Assembly (NCBI GenBank): GCA_022885665.1
Contig: JAGQDJ010000633.1
Location: 1,240,001-1,304,000 of the forward strand
DNA length: 64,000 nt
Direction: 5' to 3'
From: Triops longicaudatus
Lineage: Eukaryota > Arthropoda > Branchiopoda > Notostraca > Triopsidae
Shown here: one piece after another, positions 13,901 through 26,080 of the stretch
Layout of the letters: every line of letters begins with the position of its first letter
Position numbering within the stretch: the first letter of the stretch is position 1
Position numbers and translations under genes: made by a program
The notes under the pieces: model-generated
What the model was told of the DNA's origin: nothing
What the model saw: the letters and a program-made list of their open reading frames with translations, nothing else
Database searches by the model: none

Positions 13901-16900
13901 TGGCTAAAGGAAGCATGCTTCTTCAGTAAGTTGAGAGCATGTGTCCGGCACCCTTTGTTCCTCGGCAAAATTTTCACAAAACTTATAAAAGTGCAAGTCA
14001 ATAATGCAGGAAATCATTTTTTGCGGAGAAAAAAGCATCATTTTTGTTTCAGTTTGACTCCAGAATCTAGTTAACCATCAGGAATTATGTCTCTTTGTCA
14101 CGGCGAAAGAATTAGCTCTCGTGATTCGATTTTCGAAAGGCTTTGGCTTCTGACTCGTCGGTCTTCTGAAAAGACAAGCTGTTACGAGGCGCAGTCTTCT
14201 GTAGTTGCCTTAAACGGCGCGTTTGACAAAAGACGACTCTTTTGAGCGTATTATTTCTTGACCATTGCCTTTCCAAAGCGATAAGGGAAAAATTGGTTCT
14301 TTAATCTTTGCTTTCCCAAAAGGAAGAAAGCCTGTGATAAATGTAAGGCTATCGATTGTTGTCGCACATATCCTTGACGTTTAACTATTTTTTCGTCATT
14401 TTTATAACTTTATTTCTTATTCATAGCGAATTGGTGGTGTTAGCCAACGAAGGCGGTCCGTTGGGCATCCATGTAGTGCCAGATTATGACGCCAACGGTC
14501 AAGATAATGGACTGCAGGTGCAAGGTATCGAAGTGGGCGGCCGGGTAGCACGTGATGGACGTTTGCAACTCCAGGATCGCATTGTTGAAATTAATGGCCA
14601 ACCTTTATTACGTGTCCCATTCCACCGAGCCCAAGAAGTTTTTCGGCAAGCCATGCAAGCACCAGAACTTCGACTGCGAGTGGTGAAACGAAGCCAGTCC
14701 CTTTCTCAGCAGCGACCGCAACAACAGCACCACCAAAGGCAACTGTCCTCCAGTACGGATCGAGGTGATTCGCCAGCGAATAGTGAAAACCGTTGCCGGG
14801 TCATTGGCGGCTATTCTGATGAACGCGACGAGGATGAATCGAAAAGCGTGAATGCCAAAGTGGCGGCCGTTTCCCCGACACGTAAATCTCCCGGTTTGGC
14901 CACTACGGCGGCTGGTGGTTTGGGTGCCAATGTGCCGGGTAGCCAGGGCAACGTTTTGATGACGGTTAATACCCGGAAATTGGGGAAAAAATTGGAAGTC
15001 GAACTTGTCAAAGGCAATAATGGCCTAGGCTTTAGCGTCACGACGCGTGACAACCCGGCCGGAGCCCTGTGTCCCATTTACATCAAGAATGTGCTCCCCA
15101 AAGGTGCCGCCATTGAAGACGGACGCTTAAAAGCCGGTGACCGACTCCTGGAAGTGAACGGCACGGAAGTGACGGGCTTGAGCCAGGAAGAAGTCGTAAC
15201 GCTATTGCGGAGTATTCCGACCGGCAGTACAGCGCACATACTTATCTCCCGATTACAGGTAATGACCATTTTACATATGGTTGCTTGCTCAGTGTGAAAG
15301 GGGAACTGACACTCTACTGGGTTTAAAATGGGACTTACTTAATGTTCCGTCGCGTACTTTCGAGCTACTTGCGGGCCTTTTATGTCGTTTAAGATTGGAT
15401 TTTTATGGTAATGGGTTCAAACATTCTATTTTTTTTCTCTTTCGTATTTTCTGCTTCGTACTCCGTACTTTGTGTATAGTTTTTGCTAGTCCGTGAATTC
15501 GGCTTTTTTTTTGGGTGCTGCTGAGTTATTAAATGATTTCTGGATCATTAGCGGCCCGAAACGGACAGATGGAGCTGGCATGACTCCAGCTGTAAATCTT
15601 GTGCAGAATGGGTTACATAAACTCGACAAAGACTTATAGGCAGAAAACAAAGGCCAGGAAAGAACGGAAGGAAGTGAGAAAAAATGACATGCCATTTACT
15701 TTGTGGAGTATACGAGTACTTGTTTGCATAAATAGCAATCTTTTTTACCGAAGCAAAACCGCGAAGCGAGTGCTTTTTGCGTCTGAGAAAGCTTATTTCT
15801 CTATTTTTTCGCTACGAAAAATATCAAGATCGGGACGATAATCTGGGCAATTTCTTCTCGTGGACTCTCTGGGGGGGGGCATGGCGTTTTTTTTTTTTTT
15901 TTTTTTTTTTGCTAGAGAGATAGAGGCGTTTCACACTTTCTGTGTGAAAAGACATTTGCGTGCATAAACTGGGCGTCCCTAATCCTTTACCGTTGTCGTG
16001 TAAGCTGTCCCAAAGTAAAATGCTTTGACAAAACGCGTGATAGGAGGTCAAAAACGTATTTTTTCTAAGTCTTTCTTAGTGAGGTTGTTAACAATCGTAG
16101 AATGGGCACTTGCTGCGTGGAAAAACTTTGGTGACATTTACCTTTCCTGCTGTGTCCACTTTTTGTTTAAGTCCACTTTTTATTTTAAATAAAGAATTTT
16201 TTTTATAAAAAAAAATGCTGTTGGCTGTGTAAGTGCTACAGTTCTGTATAGGTACAGGGTTTCTAAACGATATTTCGTGAGTTGGATCATACTGACCAAG
16301 ATTTTTTTTAAGAGGGTGGAGCTAAGGCTAGCTCCCCCTCGTATATTGAGACCTCTTACGTAGGTGGATAGCCGTCTATGTCTTAGTGAATAGTCTTTTA
16401 GGGCGGGTAAACATAAACTGAATTGATTACGTTCCATAGTGGCTCTTAGTGAAGCTTCACGTGCTGAGGCGTATTTGTGGGGAGATAATAGAATTCGTGT
16501 AGCCTAACTTTCTACCAAAATCCAATTCCTGAAGTTGCTAATGGTGCGGGCCGGGCGTCCACCGTTTCGGGCACTTGGAAACTTATGCAAAAGCTCGCGG
16601 CACTTTCAGTCGCTTTGACGTTGCTTCGGTTTCCATTTTCAACCGTACTTTGGCGGAATTTTAACTAAGCTTAGCAAATAAAAACTTATGTGGCCAAATG
16701 TAAATTTGCGGGATTGGTTTCATTGGTATGTCGTTAACGGTGAAAGATGGTAAAGTGTTTAAGCTTTTCGGCCGTAAGATCTTTCAAGCGCTTCCTTGGA
16801 AATGTACCTTTTTCATGTAAAAAATTATTGTCAAAGATATACAGCATTGTAAGATATACAGCGGGCTTTAACATGTTTTTTTTTAAAAAGCGATTCAATT

Positions 16901-19900
16901 ATCCATTATTCAGTAAAAAGAAGTAGGTTTACATTGAATTAAATGGGACTGTCAACTTTTCATTCAATTGTGCGGGGTATTCAAATAACAGCTATTCGAC
17001 TAAGTGAAGACACTGCAGCAAAACGGGGCGTAATTTTCAAGGCATTTGTTTTCATGTGGATTTTTATTTATTGTATAATTTAATCGAAGTCATCTTGTTA
17101 CCGTCCAAAAGTTTAGTTTAAGCAAGTAACGCTCTGTGTGACCTTTACGCTACGTGTTTTATTTATGGTCGAGATATTTTACGTTCGTATACTTTTTCTC
17201 GTGCTGTTTAAAATTTTAGTAGCGTGTCCGACATTTCGTGAATCAAAGGTGGACTCGAGGGATTTGCTTCCAGCTTCTTTCCCGTCCGGTCATCATGCTT
17301 CGTGTGATATGTAGTCAAACTTAGTTAGGACAGTGGTGGGTAGTTACAGGGTCATGAAAGGTAGCATTTACAGCCCAGAGTAGCTGCGTAACGTCATTTG
17401 AAACAGAACACGTAGCTTCGCTTTGACTTTTTTTTTATCTTTGACAAGAAAAAAGACCTTGAAAAAAGAATCTGGCGTCAGCATTTTACCTCATCTTATA
17501 TGCAAATGTGTAAGTAAACTGCATTAGTGAAATTCAGTAAAAAAAAACAGCCAAAAGAAAATGGAGCGAATGCGAGGAAATTTCTCCATGGTCTTTTATT
17601 GAAACCCCATTCGCAAAGTTGTTTTGTTTTTTTCTACCTTGGGTTCTGTACCGTACGTGCATCAATAATAAAAACAGTTCCTCGAGTCTGTTTTACCCTG
17701 CCAGGAGAAACTTTGTTCTTTGTTTCTTGGCTTTTTCCTTCCTGCAAGCATAGCGGAAGGTTGAGTTCGTGTCTCTTGTTTTGCCTTCCGATTGTTTTAC
17801 CCAAATTGTGTTTTGTTTCTTCCCAGGATGACGAAGCAAGTCCGAAATTACCTCGCCAAATGAAAACTCTTTCTCATGCCAGTGAAGAAAGTCTCATTTT
17901 CCCGTGGAAGCATCGCGAAATTCTCACCCTGGACATTCCCGTCCATGATTCGGAACGAGCTGGCCTGGGAGTTTCTGTCAAAGGCAAAACGTCAACGGGG
18001 ATTCAAGGCACCGTGGATTTGGGTATCTTCGTGAAAAGCGTGATCCATGGCGGCGCCGCTTCCCGGGATGGTCGATTGCGAACCAACGATCAGTTGTTGC
18101 ATGTCAATGGCTACTCGTTGTTGGGACGATCCAACTCGGAAGCGATGGAAACGTTGCGAAAAGCGGTGCATCAAGAAGGTCCCACACCGGGTGTGATCAG
18201 TCTCACTGTAGCGCGTAAAGTCAACCAACAGCCAACGGCTTTCAGCTCGGAACGACACGGGGAGCCACAGCAGACTACGTCCGACATGTCCGAACCAGCC
18301 ATGCAAGAAAGCTCTCAGTCCCGTTCCGACAATGACCATCCTTCTCGTGCGTCCTCGCTCCCTAATGGGAACAATAGCGGGGGCACCGATAGTTCGGGTT
18401 ACAGTGACCAATCCGGATCAACTGTGATCTTTGTCGGAGAAGGAGGCCAACGCTATACTGGCAAAGTAGATGACCAAGATCTAGGTATGATAACCTCCGA
18501 GTTTCACCATTTGCTCCCCAAGAAAACTTTTCGCTTCAGCTGTTGTGGGTGGAGGGGGGAGGGAGGAAGGAAACACAAATTGAGTTACCGAAAAAGCCGA
18601 GGTTGTAGAAGAAATGCCGAGTTGAGGAGAGACGAAGGGGAAAAGTAGAGCTTTTTAAGATGGAAGAGGCATGTGGAAGCGAAGTCACGTATCACTTGTT
18701 AGTATTGGCTACCATTTCAAGGATTTTCTTTACTGCTGTGAAGCATTTTTACGGCGACAAGACTTGGCTTGGTTTCCACATGGGGTTAAAGGGTCTTCGT
18801 AATCGAGATGTTAGAGAAGTGGGTAAACGTAATGCAGCACATGCCTCGGGCGTTGTAGCCGCTTCTATCCAGTAGTGGTGTAGATCTGATAGCTTTTCCA
18901 ATGTATGACATGTGGTAACAACTACCTCTTAACACGTTGTCTTTCCTCCTTGTTTTATAGGCACCTTAGCCACGCCGCCCCGAAATCCTGTCATCGACAG
19001 ACTCACAGGTCGACAAACCTTCCACAACGAAAGTTACTACCGGGTAAGGATACAATAGCGTCAAAAACTTGAAAAGATACAAGTCAACGAGAAGGATTTT
19101 TCGTTCATTATTTTGAAGTAGTACGTTTCTCATCCATAGGATATTGCGTTGTCTTGGTTAACCTTATTTTCTTAATGAGTGTGTCTATTGCGTTTGGCAA
19201 GTCAAGGAGACTCCATCTCGAGTCCTTATTTTTATTTTTACTTTCTTTCATTTTCTTGAGTTCATCCTTTTGTTAAATTCGCAGGCAACCCACAACACGT
19301 GGAATGCTACGCAGCTTCAAGAGCTCGTTCCGTCAGAGCCGGGCGGTTCCGGTTGTCAGGGTCATTCGCCCGTGAACCGTAATTTTCAGCCTTCGCATCC
19401 TCAATCAAGTCCCACTGTGACGGCAGCATCTGGTGAAGTGGTCACGATTGAAGGCGATTATCAGCCCCAGCGCCCAAGACCTCCGTCGATCCCAACTTAC
19501 AATAGGTACGCACTTGAGAGTCATCATAACAGACGTAAAGCCAACCGGGGGTGCCTTGGCTTGTCCATTTTCCCTTATGATCCATTCAAGTTGTGGTTTA
19601 ATTGGCCTCGTGCTTTTTTCTTTGTCTAGGGCGGGTACTCCTGACAGTTACCAGGGCCGATACTACATGTCGGGTAATGGAGAGAATGCTCGAGATGCAG
19701 GAGAAGGATCCGAGCCTCCGCCTAGTCCTTCGGTGAAATCGGATCGACCAAGCGACTCGGATGCACCCACGTACGCTAGCCAGTAAGTTGGCCATCTTGT
19801 CGCAGCATTTTTGTTCTACTTGCTGTATATTCAAGACTTCTGGTTAATGCCTAAATAAGTTTTTCCGTAAATCGGAGCGTGGACTTTTTCCATGCCCATT

Positions 19901-22900
19901 TTTTAAGTTTATTTTTCGGTTTTTGGTCTTTCGTGTTAGAGAAAAATAGGGAACATTTGTAAAAAATTTAGTATGCTAAATGGCACTGGAATTTATCATT
20001 GTTCTTGTGAAAGCTGTGACACTTGGAGTGGTGCATTTGTCTCGATATGTCGTCATTGCTCGGAATGGTGCATTTTTTCCTCTCCAAAGGTACAGAAAAA
20101 ACAGCATTCGTCTGCATGCAGATGCGTGTTGTTTGTTCTGGGCAACGCAGTCTCTCGAGGTGTTTTCAGCTCTTTGTCGTTTCATTTTATTAGACTATTC
20201 CATATTTTTCTCTTTGTATTGTGCTTCTTCCAAAGCGTAAAGTTCCATTCAAGCTGTGTTCTTAAGGGTATTAGGAGAGAAAAGCCAGTCGGTAGGAATT
20301 AGGCTGGGGGGTATTTTTGTGGATTTTACTCATGTTTCTTGCCTTGTTGTCGTAGGACATCATTAGATGAATCCGGTCCAGGTTTCTCCCGTGATCAAAT
20401 TGGTCGCCAAAGTATGTCCGAAAAACGACACGCGGTGCTGGATGCTAAAAACACAGACACGTACCAACGGAACAAAAAGATGAGGTAAGGATACACTAGG
20501 GGCTTTTGTTCTCAAGCGAGCTGGTGCACCAACGCTTGAGAATGCCTCGTTAGGTGTTTTTATCGACCAACTCGAGTTTCACTAACGATGGGTTGCTAAT
20601 GTTATAGAGAAGAGCGCGATCGTCAACGTCAGATGCAACTTGAGATGCAACAACAGCAACTGTTACAGCAACGCGAAGCTGCCAAAAGTCGACTGCCTGT
20701 GCCGCCAATTGTGCCATCACCACCTTCGCGAGGTAATTCTATTTCTGTTTTAGAATGAAGCTTTCGAGATAACAGTAGGGTACCTGTCATTGCCTGGCTT
20801 AGATGTCACTTTTTTTGCATTTATCCCATTTCCTGCTTGTTGGGGTACATTTTCGTGAAACTAAAGATTTTTGTGGGCTCGTGAAAAAAGACGCATATTG
20901 CATTCTTAAGTCATTTCGTGCATTATGTCAGGTTATTTTTGAAGTACTGCAACAAGGACAAGTATGCAAAGGTAAAGTACGGCGAAAGGTTATTATATGA
21001 GGCCCAGGAACCTTTCGGTTGGTTGTCTGCTTTTCTAAGAACGCTATAACGGAAAGTGGTTTAACGGTGAATTTCATTTCTGGCTGTTTTCTGCTAAAAC
21101 TCTATCGTGGTTAGTTGTTTTTCTCCTATTTCTGTGAAAAACTACTATCGCTCTTCTGCTTTGATCGTATTTGAACGTTTTCGTCTGTTCGCGCTAGGAA
21201 AAGTTTTCCCTTTCAAGCTGGTGAAGCTGGGGTAATGCTAGGGTATAGTTGGTCTATTTGTTGGCAAAACATTCGAGACGGCTTGACGATTAACACGCGG
21301 CTGTTGCTTCTTCACTTTCCGTGTATGCTATATGCAGGGACTAACATGGATGACGGACTAACTCTGGGCGAATTTTATGCCCCAATTCCACCAACTAACA
21401 CAGTGGCCCGTCCACTAGCCTCAAGGTTTGTCTGGGGCACACCTGCACGCAGAGGTATCAAACGAAAGCACCCGGTGGTAGCCCGAATGGAAACGGAATT
21501 TACACCATTGTCGTCCTCCGGTAACATTGCTTAGTTCTGCCATTGCATGACACTTGCTTGCTGGGAACAATGGAACAGTTTGTTGAGCAAACAGTCACTA
21601 AACCTTATTCGTCTTAGGGACTATTTTGTTGACAAATTTAGCTTTTCAGGCATCATAAGTGTGTGCGAGTGAAAAGGTGTTAAAATTAAAACAACCGATT
21701 CTCTCTTATTACCCAACTTTTTTCTGTTATTACCCAAGTATTACTTTTTAGACATTTATTATTGCTCGATCGTTTAGAACTTGAATACTACCGAAAGAAA
21801 TTTAATTTGTAAAATTCGGGGCAATTTACCCTTTGAGAAGCACTGGCTTACATAAAGAGGGCTAACATGCTTTTGCATTTTATGCAGTTACGGTTTTTAT
21901 CCTTGATCTGGTAAATCGTTTAAAGGGAGTCTTTCGAACAAGGAAACAAGCAGTTAGAGTTATTTATTCATTCATGGCTAATCCGAGAAAAGAGCTAAGA
22001 AATGCAGAGTGGAAACTGTAAACACAGTATTGTGTGGAACGATGCCAGTGTCAAATGCAATGATGGAAGAGCTACTAAGAGGTATAGACCCGAAGTTTCA
22101 CAAGGGCAACTAGGCGGAGCAGTTGGCTATGAATGATTGAGGAGGTGATTTATACTGTGCTGTTGGCATTTCACAAGAAAGATTTTTTTTTAAGGAATAG
22201 AAGGCTTTGGACGCTTGTGTTTTCTGTTAGATAAAACGACATGAATAGATGTTCTTGCTCACCCAAGAAGAGGCTTGCAAGCTTTTTTGTCTTGTCTTAG
22301 GCTGAAGAAAGAGCCTCGTTAAGGGCACTCTAATTAATGTACACTTGCATGGTCGTCACATGTTACTCTGCTGTGTGTTTGATAAATAATGCGAGTCGTA
22401 ACTAATTCCAAACTAACACCGCTTCTTTTTTTTTTACTTTTTGTCGGTTTCGCTTTCACGTCTGGGTTGCACCTATTTTCCTTCGTTAAGCGGGCAGACG
22501 AAACAATCTTTTGCGAACGGGTTCCAGCGAGTCGCTAACCGGGTCACGTTGCCAGTCCACAGACCCATTGTGTACGTACTAACCCTTTTATTTTAACCTG
22601 AATTATGACGTTGCAGAAAGATGTGTTTTGCCGGACGCGAACTGTATTAATGAGGTCCTTTATGTACCTATTTTTCTGTCATTCTAGATGCCGAAGTACG
22701 GAAGCGAAGAGATATAGGTCCCACGTTGGGCATGAAGAAGTCGTCTAGCTTGGAGTCGTTACAAACAATGGTCCAAGAGGTATATATTTGTTCTGCGACA
22801 GTGCAAGATGAATACGGAATACTTATTACAAACTTTTTCGGGATTATTTTGTAGATTCAGGAAGAAGAAAGCGTGGGTTGTTATGGTTACCGACCTGCTG

Positions 22901-25206
22901 CCGTACGAGTAGTACGTGGCCGGGGGTGTAACGAAAGTTTCCGTGCCGCAGTCGACCGTAGCTACGATGCACCCATAGAGGGAAAAGGAGCTATGGAAAC
23001 GTGTAAGTTCAAACAATACGCTCTTTGCATAGACAATCGCTCGAAGTTAAACCTTATAAATGCATTACCTCACTTCATGAATTCCTTGAAGTTTGGGTTT
23101 TGCCCCTTTTCACAACTGAGGATTTCGTATTTTAGAATTGCTAAACAGCTTTCCCTATGCTTACAAATCAGTTTTTTATTCATTTTGGACTACGATTTAG
23201 TTTTATTTCTCACGTATTTTGCTTGTCTGCACTGCATTTGTGGAACTGGGAAGAAAATCTGAAAATCTTGGTATTGTGGTAATTGCATTTTTACCCTTTT
23301 TGCTATGCCTTTGACAGTGGACGAAGAAGGAGACGGTGATCGGTCAGGACCAATGCAGCTCTTAACTGGACCAGGAGCCAGCTCGACCAATACAAGTGAC
23401 GATAAGAGCAAAAAGGGCAAGAAGAAGCCAGGATTACTTAAAGGCTTGGGATCGATGTTCAGGTTAGTTCTTGTGTGTACTCATGCCCACGAAGTACTCT
23501 CTCGAGTTCTCTTCACTCTTTAATTTCACCGCTGCCAAGCTTTTTGTCTAAGCTAAAACGTGAAGACTTATCACTAATGAACTTTTTATCACATTTGGTG
23601 CATTTAGGTTTGGCAAGAACCGGAGAGGCTTAGAAAGCAATGTCGCTTCTCATCCTGGCCCGGAAGCAGAACTTTTCGAGTCGGAAGAGAATCTGAAGCC
23701 AAGAGAAAGAAGACCGTCTGCAGGCGCTCCATCCAGCAAACCAGAAGTGGATCGTCATCATGTCCTTCGACGAACCTTGCCTTCCGAAGACCGGGGTGAG
23801 CTTAGTCGTGTCTTGGCACGTCAAGCAGCCCAAGAGGAGCAAAGACGTATACAAGAGCAGTATCGTCGCCTGGTGGAACAGCAACAAAGCCAGCAACACC
23901 AGCTCCAACAAGAAGCGCCCCATGGTGACCAACGTCTCGGTCCACCTGAACCGCCCACTCGCTCCAAAAGTAACGAGAAGTTTCATTATATTCGAGCCGA
24001 ACATCAACGCAGACACGCCGAACGGCAAGGCCAGTATGCTCATGATGAACAAGAAGAAAAATATGAGCAAACATTGCGTCAAAGGTTCGAGCCCGTAACC
24101 CAGAGCCGACCATCTGCGAGCAATAAACCGGCTGAAGTGTCCCACACGCGATCAGCTAGCTATGATCCGTACAATGAAGTCCGACGACCCGGCAGCAGGG
24201 TAGGCGTGGCCACGGAAACGAGCCCTGCACCCTTGGGGCCTGTCTATGATCAATACGTTAATTACCAAGAAGTCCAGCACCAAATAAGGTAGGCGGTAAT
24301 GACTCTGCTTTTTGCATTGCACATTACGTGCTTTTGGTCCAATATGCCCTATGGGGAACATTTGGTGGGGTTGACGTATAATCATGTGCTTTTTGTTTTC
24401 TTTCCTCTCTCCCCAACTAATTGGCTGTATGGTGTGGTATGGTGTGCTAATTGCGTGCAGACAATGCCTTTCTTCTGCTACTTCACCTCCCCAATGTGCT
24501 GGAAGTCTAAGTCCTATGCAGATGTGGGCCATGCAAGAGACAGTACGCAGACAGAGGATGAAGGTGGAGATGCAAAGGTGTGTGGGGTTGCTTGTGACTC
24601 ATTAACATTCATTCGCCGAACTGTCCTAATTCTTTTCTCTCTCAGCTTCTTCGGTGGCTTGCTTTATCGATCTAACCTTTTGTTTCGTACCCAAAAAGCA
24701 GTGCACTTTAACCATCTTTTTTCTTATTATTGTTTAGTCGCCGTCAACAGCATTACCATTCTCAACGCGGCTTCCGCGAAAACCGAGACCCACGTGGAGA
24801 CCGACCAGTATCCAATTACTTTGAATATGAAAGCCTTCAGCAACGCGCAGTAGGTGGGTCCACGTTGCCATGGAATCCGCCCCGACCTCCTTTCGGGCCA
24901 ACGTTTTTACCTCCTCCAGCTCCAGGGCCAGTGTACGGACAGCAACCTTTCCGGAATGCACCCGATGCGCAAAACAACTCCTTGTCCCGGAAGCATGCTC
25001 GTTCGAACACTGGCGGGAAAGGTCCAGCTCCTGCCCCACCTCCAGCCATACATACCCTACCGGGATACCGAAGTCAAAATCAAAGTCAATTTGCACCGCC
25101 CGCGTTAGTGAGGACAGTTCCAGGGGCGCCAAGTCGGCCCGCGCCGCCCCGTGAATCTTACCGTCCATATGGACCTCCCTTCGCGCTAGCAGGGTCCAAA
25201 GTTTAA
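2098..25206 (+). CDS. par-3: Partitioning-defective protein 3 (PAR-3/Bazooka), cell polarity scaffold
   Basis: PAR-3 is the cortical scaffold that assembles PAR-6 and atypical PKC in polarised cells. Eighteen coding exons chain in phase to 1665 residues: 2098-2217, 11807-12043, 12225-12850, 14427-15258, 17827-18484, 18961-19043, 19285-19505, 19630-19782, 20356-20484, 20608-20732, 21338-21425, 22498-22571, 22688-22779, 22855-23002, 23318-23462, 23608-24288, 24461-24577, 24738-25206. The start is fixed by the N-terminal oligomerisation domain (MKVTVCFGPVRVVVPCG, residues 1 to about 85). RRGSEPVL near 149-156 resembles the PAR-1/14-3-3 site. PDZ1 spans about 329-417, PDZ2 516-605 and PDZ3 637-735. 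The aPKC-binding CR3 core GRQSMSEKR has its target serine near 996. A second conserved serine block, KKSSSLESLQ, lies near 1132-1141, then VRGRGCNESFRAAVD, then LLKGLGSMFRFGK. The C-terminal third is Gln-, Arg- and Pro-rich. The last residues, SKV, fit a class I PDZ ligand. Family identity is certain. Individual splice choices, mainly exons 11-12, are inference. Confidence 0.96.
2218..11806 (+). other. First intron of par-3 (9.6 kb), no supported gene
   Basis: The donor GTAAAA follows codon 40 and the acceptor TTTGTAG precedes codon 41. The stretch contains a T53 tract and several unremarkable ORFs, the longest 183 codons at 9040-9591. I recognise no protein family, RNA gene or complete transposon. 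A first intron this long beside much shorter ones often carries regulatory elements, but none can be named here. Confidence 0.75.
7851..7903 (+). repeat. Homopolymer T53 tract
   Basis: An uninterrupted run of 53 T lies inside par-3 intron 1. It could be a microsatellite or the tail of a reverse-strand retrotransposed copy. No coding sequence next to it supports the second reading, and the exact length may be a sequencing estimate. Confidence 0.8.
12851..14426 (+). other. par-3 intron 3
   Basis: AT-rich intron between donor GTAAAT and acceptor TTCATAG. It splits a serine codon (AG|C). I see no gene or clear repeat in it. Confidence 0.7.
15259..17826 (+). other. par-3 intron 4 with a homopolymer pair
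   Basis: A 2.6 kb intron between the PDZ2 and PDZ3 exons. It holds nine G at 15871-15879 followed closely by a T24 run at 15887-15910. Nothing else is recognisable. Confidence 0.7.
18485..18960 (+). other. par-3 intron 5
   Basis: Short intron after the PDZ3 exon, donor GTATGA and acceptor TTTTATAG. The open frame of the preceding exon runs on into it for about 50 codons, but that part is purine-rich and unlike PAR-3, so it is read as intron. Confidence 0.65.
19783..20355 (+). other. par-3 intron 8
   Basis: Donor GTAAGT, acceptor GTCGTAG. It lies directly before the exon carrying the aPKC target motif. No other feature is seen. Confidence 0.65.
20733..21337 (+). other. par-3 intron 10
   Basis: Donor GTAATT, acceptor TATATGCAG. 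No gene or repeat is recognised inside. Confidence 0.6.
21426..22497 (+). other. par-3 intron 11 with a non-consensus donor
   Basis: The donor reads GTTTGT. A nearby GTATCA donor (21455) was rejected because it would put a stop in the next exon. The acceptor CGGGCAG at 22497 restores the frame. The interior is AT-rich with no gene. Confidence 0.55.
23003..23317 (+). other. par-3 intron 14
   Basis: Donor GTAAGT, acceptor TTTGACAG. It splits a leucine codon between the MET and LDEEGD segments. No other content is seen. Confidence 0.6.
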
Positions 25207-26080
25207 TTTTTTTAAAAAAAAAAAAAAAGAAAGATTGCTGTATGAAGTACTTGAGTCTTCTTTCGCTGTACTTGTTCAGTTTCCTCTGTGTGAGGTCGTA
25301 AAACGTGTACATAAACTCCCAGATGTTTTTTTATCGAGTTCAGCTTGCTTCTGCCTGAGGAAGTAATGCTAGAACTTTGGTCTTCATATCACTTTTGACA
25401 GCTTTATGTCATGCGACACAGACATTCCGAGTGGGATTGAGAACTAGCAGTATTTTTTGCGTATATTTATAGCGGAAGTTGCGAGTGTGCCTTCTTGCCT
25501 GATGACTGCATTCCCTCCAAAGACGTGTGTACGAAAGGGGCTTTCATTCCAAATCATTTTTCCTGTGTAGGCAACTTGGCCTCTCGAAGTGGTACGGATT
25601 TCATTTTCCATTGGACTGTATATATACGGAATTCTATATTGATATCTTCTCGTGTGCACGAGACTTCCAGGCTGAGATTTTGGGGTGTCTTATTGGCCAC
25701 CTTTTTTACCTTTCATTTTCACGTGTACATTGAAGGCGTTGTGCTTAGAACCCATAATTGAAAAATGGGACATATGTGAAGTAAATCTGTGAAAGGGCGC
25801 AAGGTGTGTTGTGCCTTTGTGGATATTGAGCAGAACAAGGAGTCGGAGAAATATATTTGTGTCATTTCGAGTAGTTAAAATTTGTATTCATTGATATTTA
25901 CGAGTTCCAAATCACCAGGAATGACTCGTCAAATTCTCACAATGCACTACCCATGTTGTGGAACGGAACTTCAAAAAAAAAAAAAAAACAGGCTGGATTC
26001 GCTCACTATCGTAGAACAAGGAAGACGATGGGAAGGATGAAATTATGGTTTGTAATTGAAACTGTATATATAACACGGAC
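25207..26080. other. Convergent 3' flanks of par-3 and the DPP-like gene
   Basis: The interval between the par-3 stop (TAA 25204-25206) and the stop of the reverse-strand DPP-like gene (26081-26083) must hold both 3' UTRs. It contains A-rich runs near 25215 and 25974. I find no clean AATAAA on either strand, so the cleavage sites are unresolved. Confidence 0.6.

Noticed and set aside
17527..17826. 100 extra codons upstream of par-3 exon 5 in the same open frame
   Set aside because: A TTCCCAG acceptor at 17826 gives correct phase from exon 4, and the upstream residues are low-quality intron translation.
21426..21534. Continuation of par-3 exon 11 to the donor at 21455 or to the stop at 21534
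   Set aside because: The 21455 donor puts a stop in exon 12. Read-through ends the protein before conserved C-terminal blocks.
24734..25312. 192-codon reverse-strand ORF over the par-3 last exon
   Set aside because: Antisense shadow of the Pro/Gln-rich PAR-3 C-terminus, with no splice or family support.
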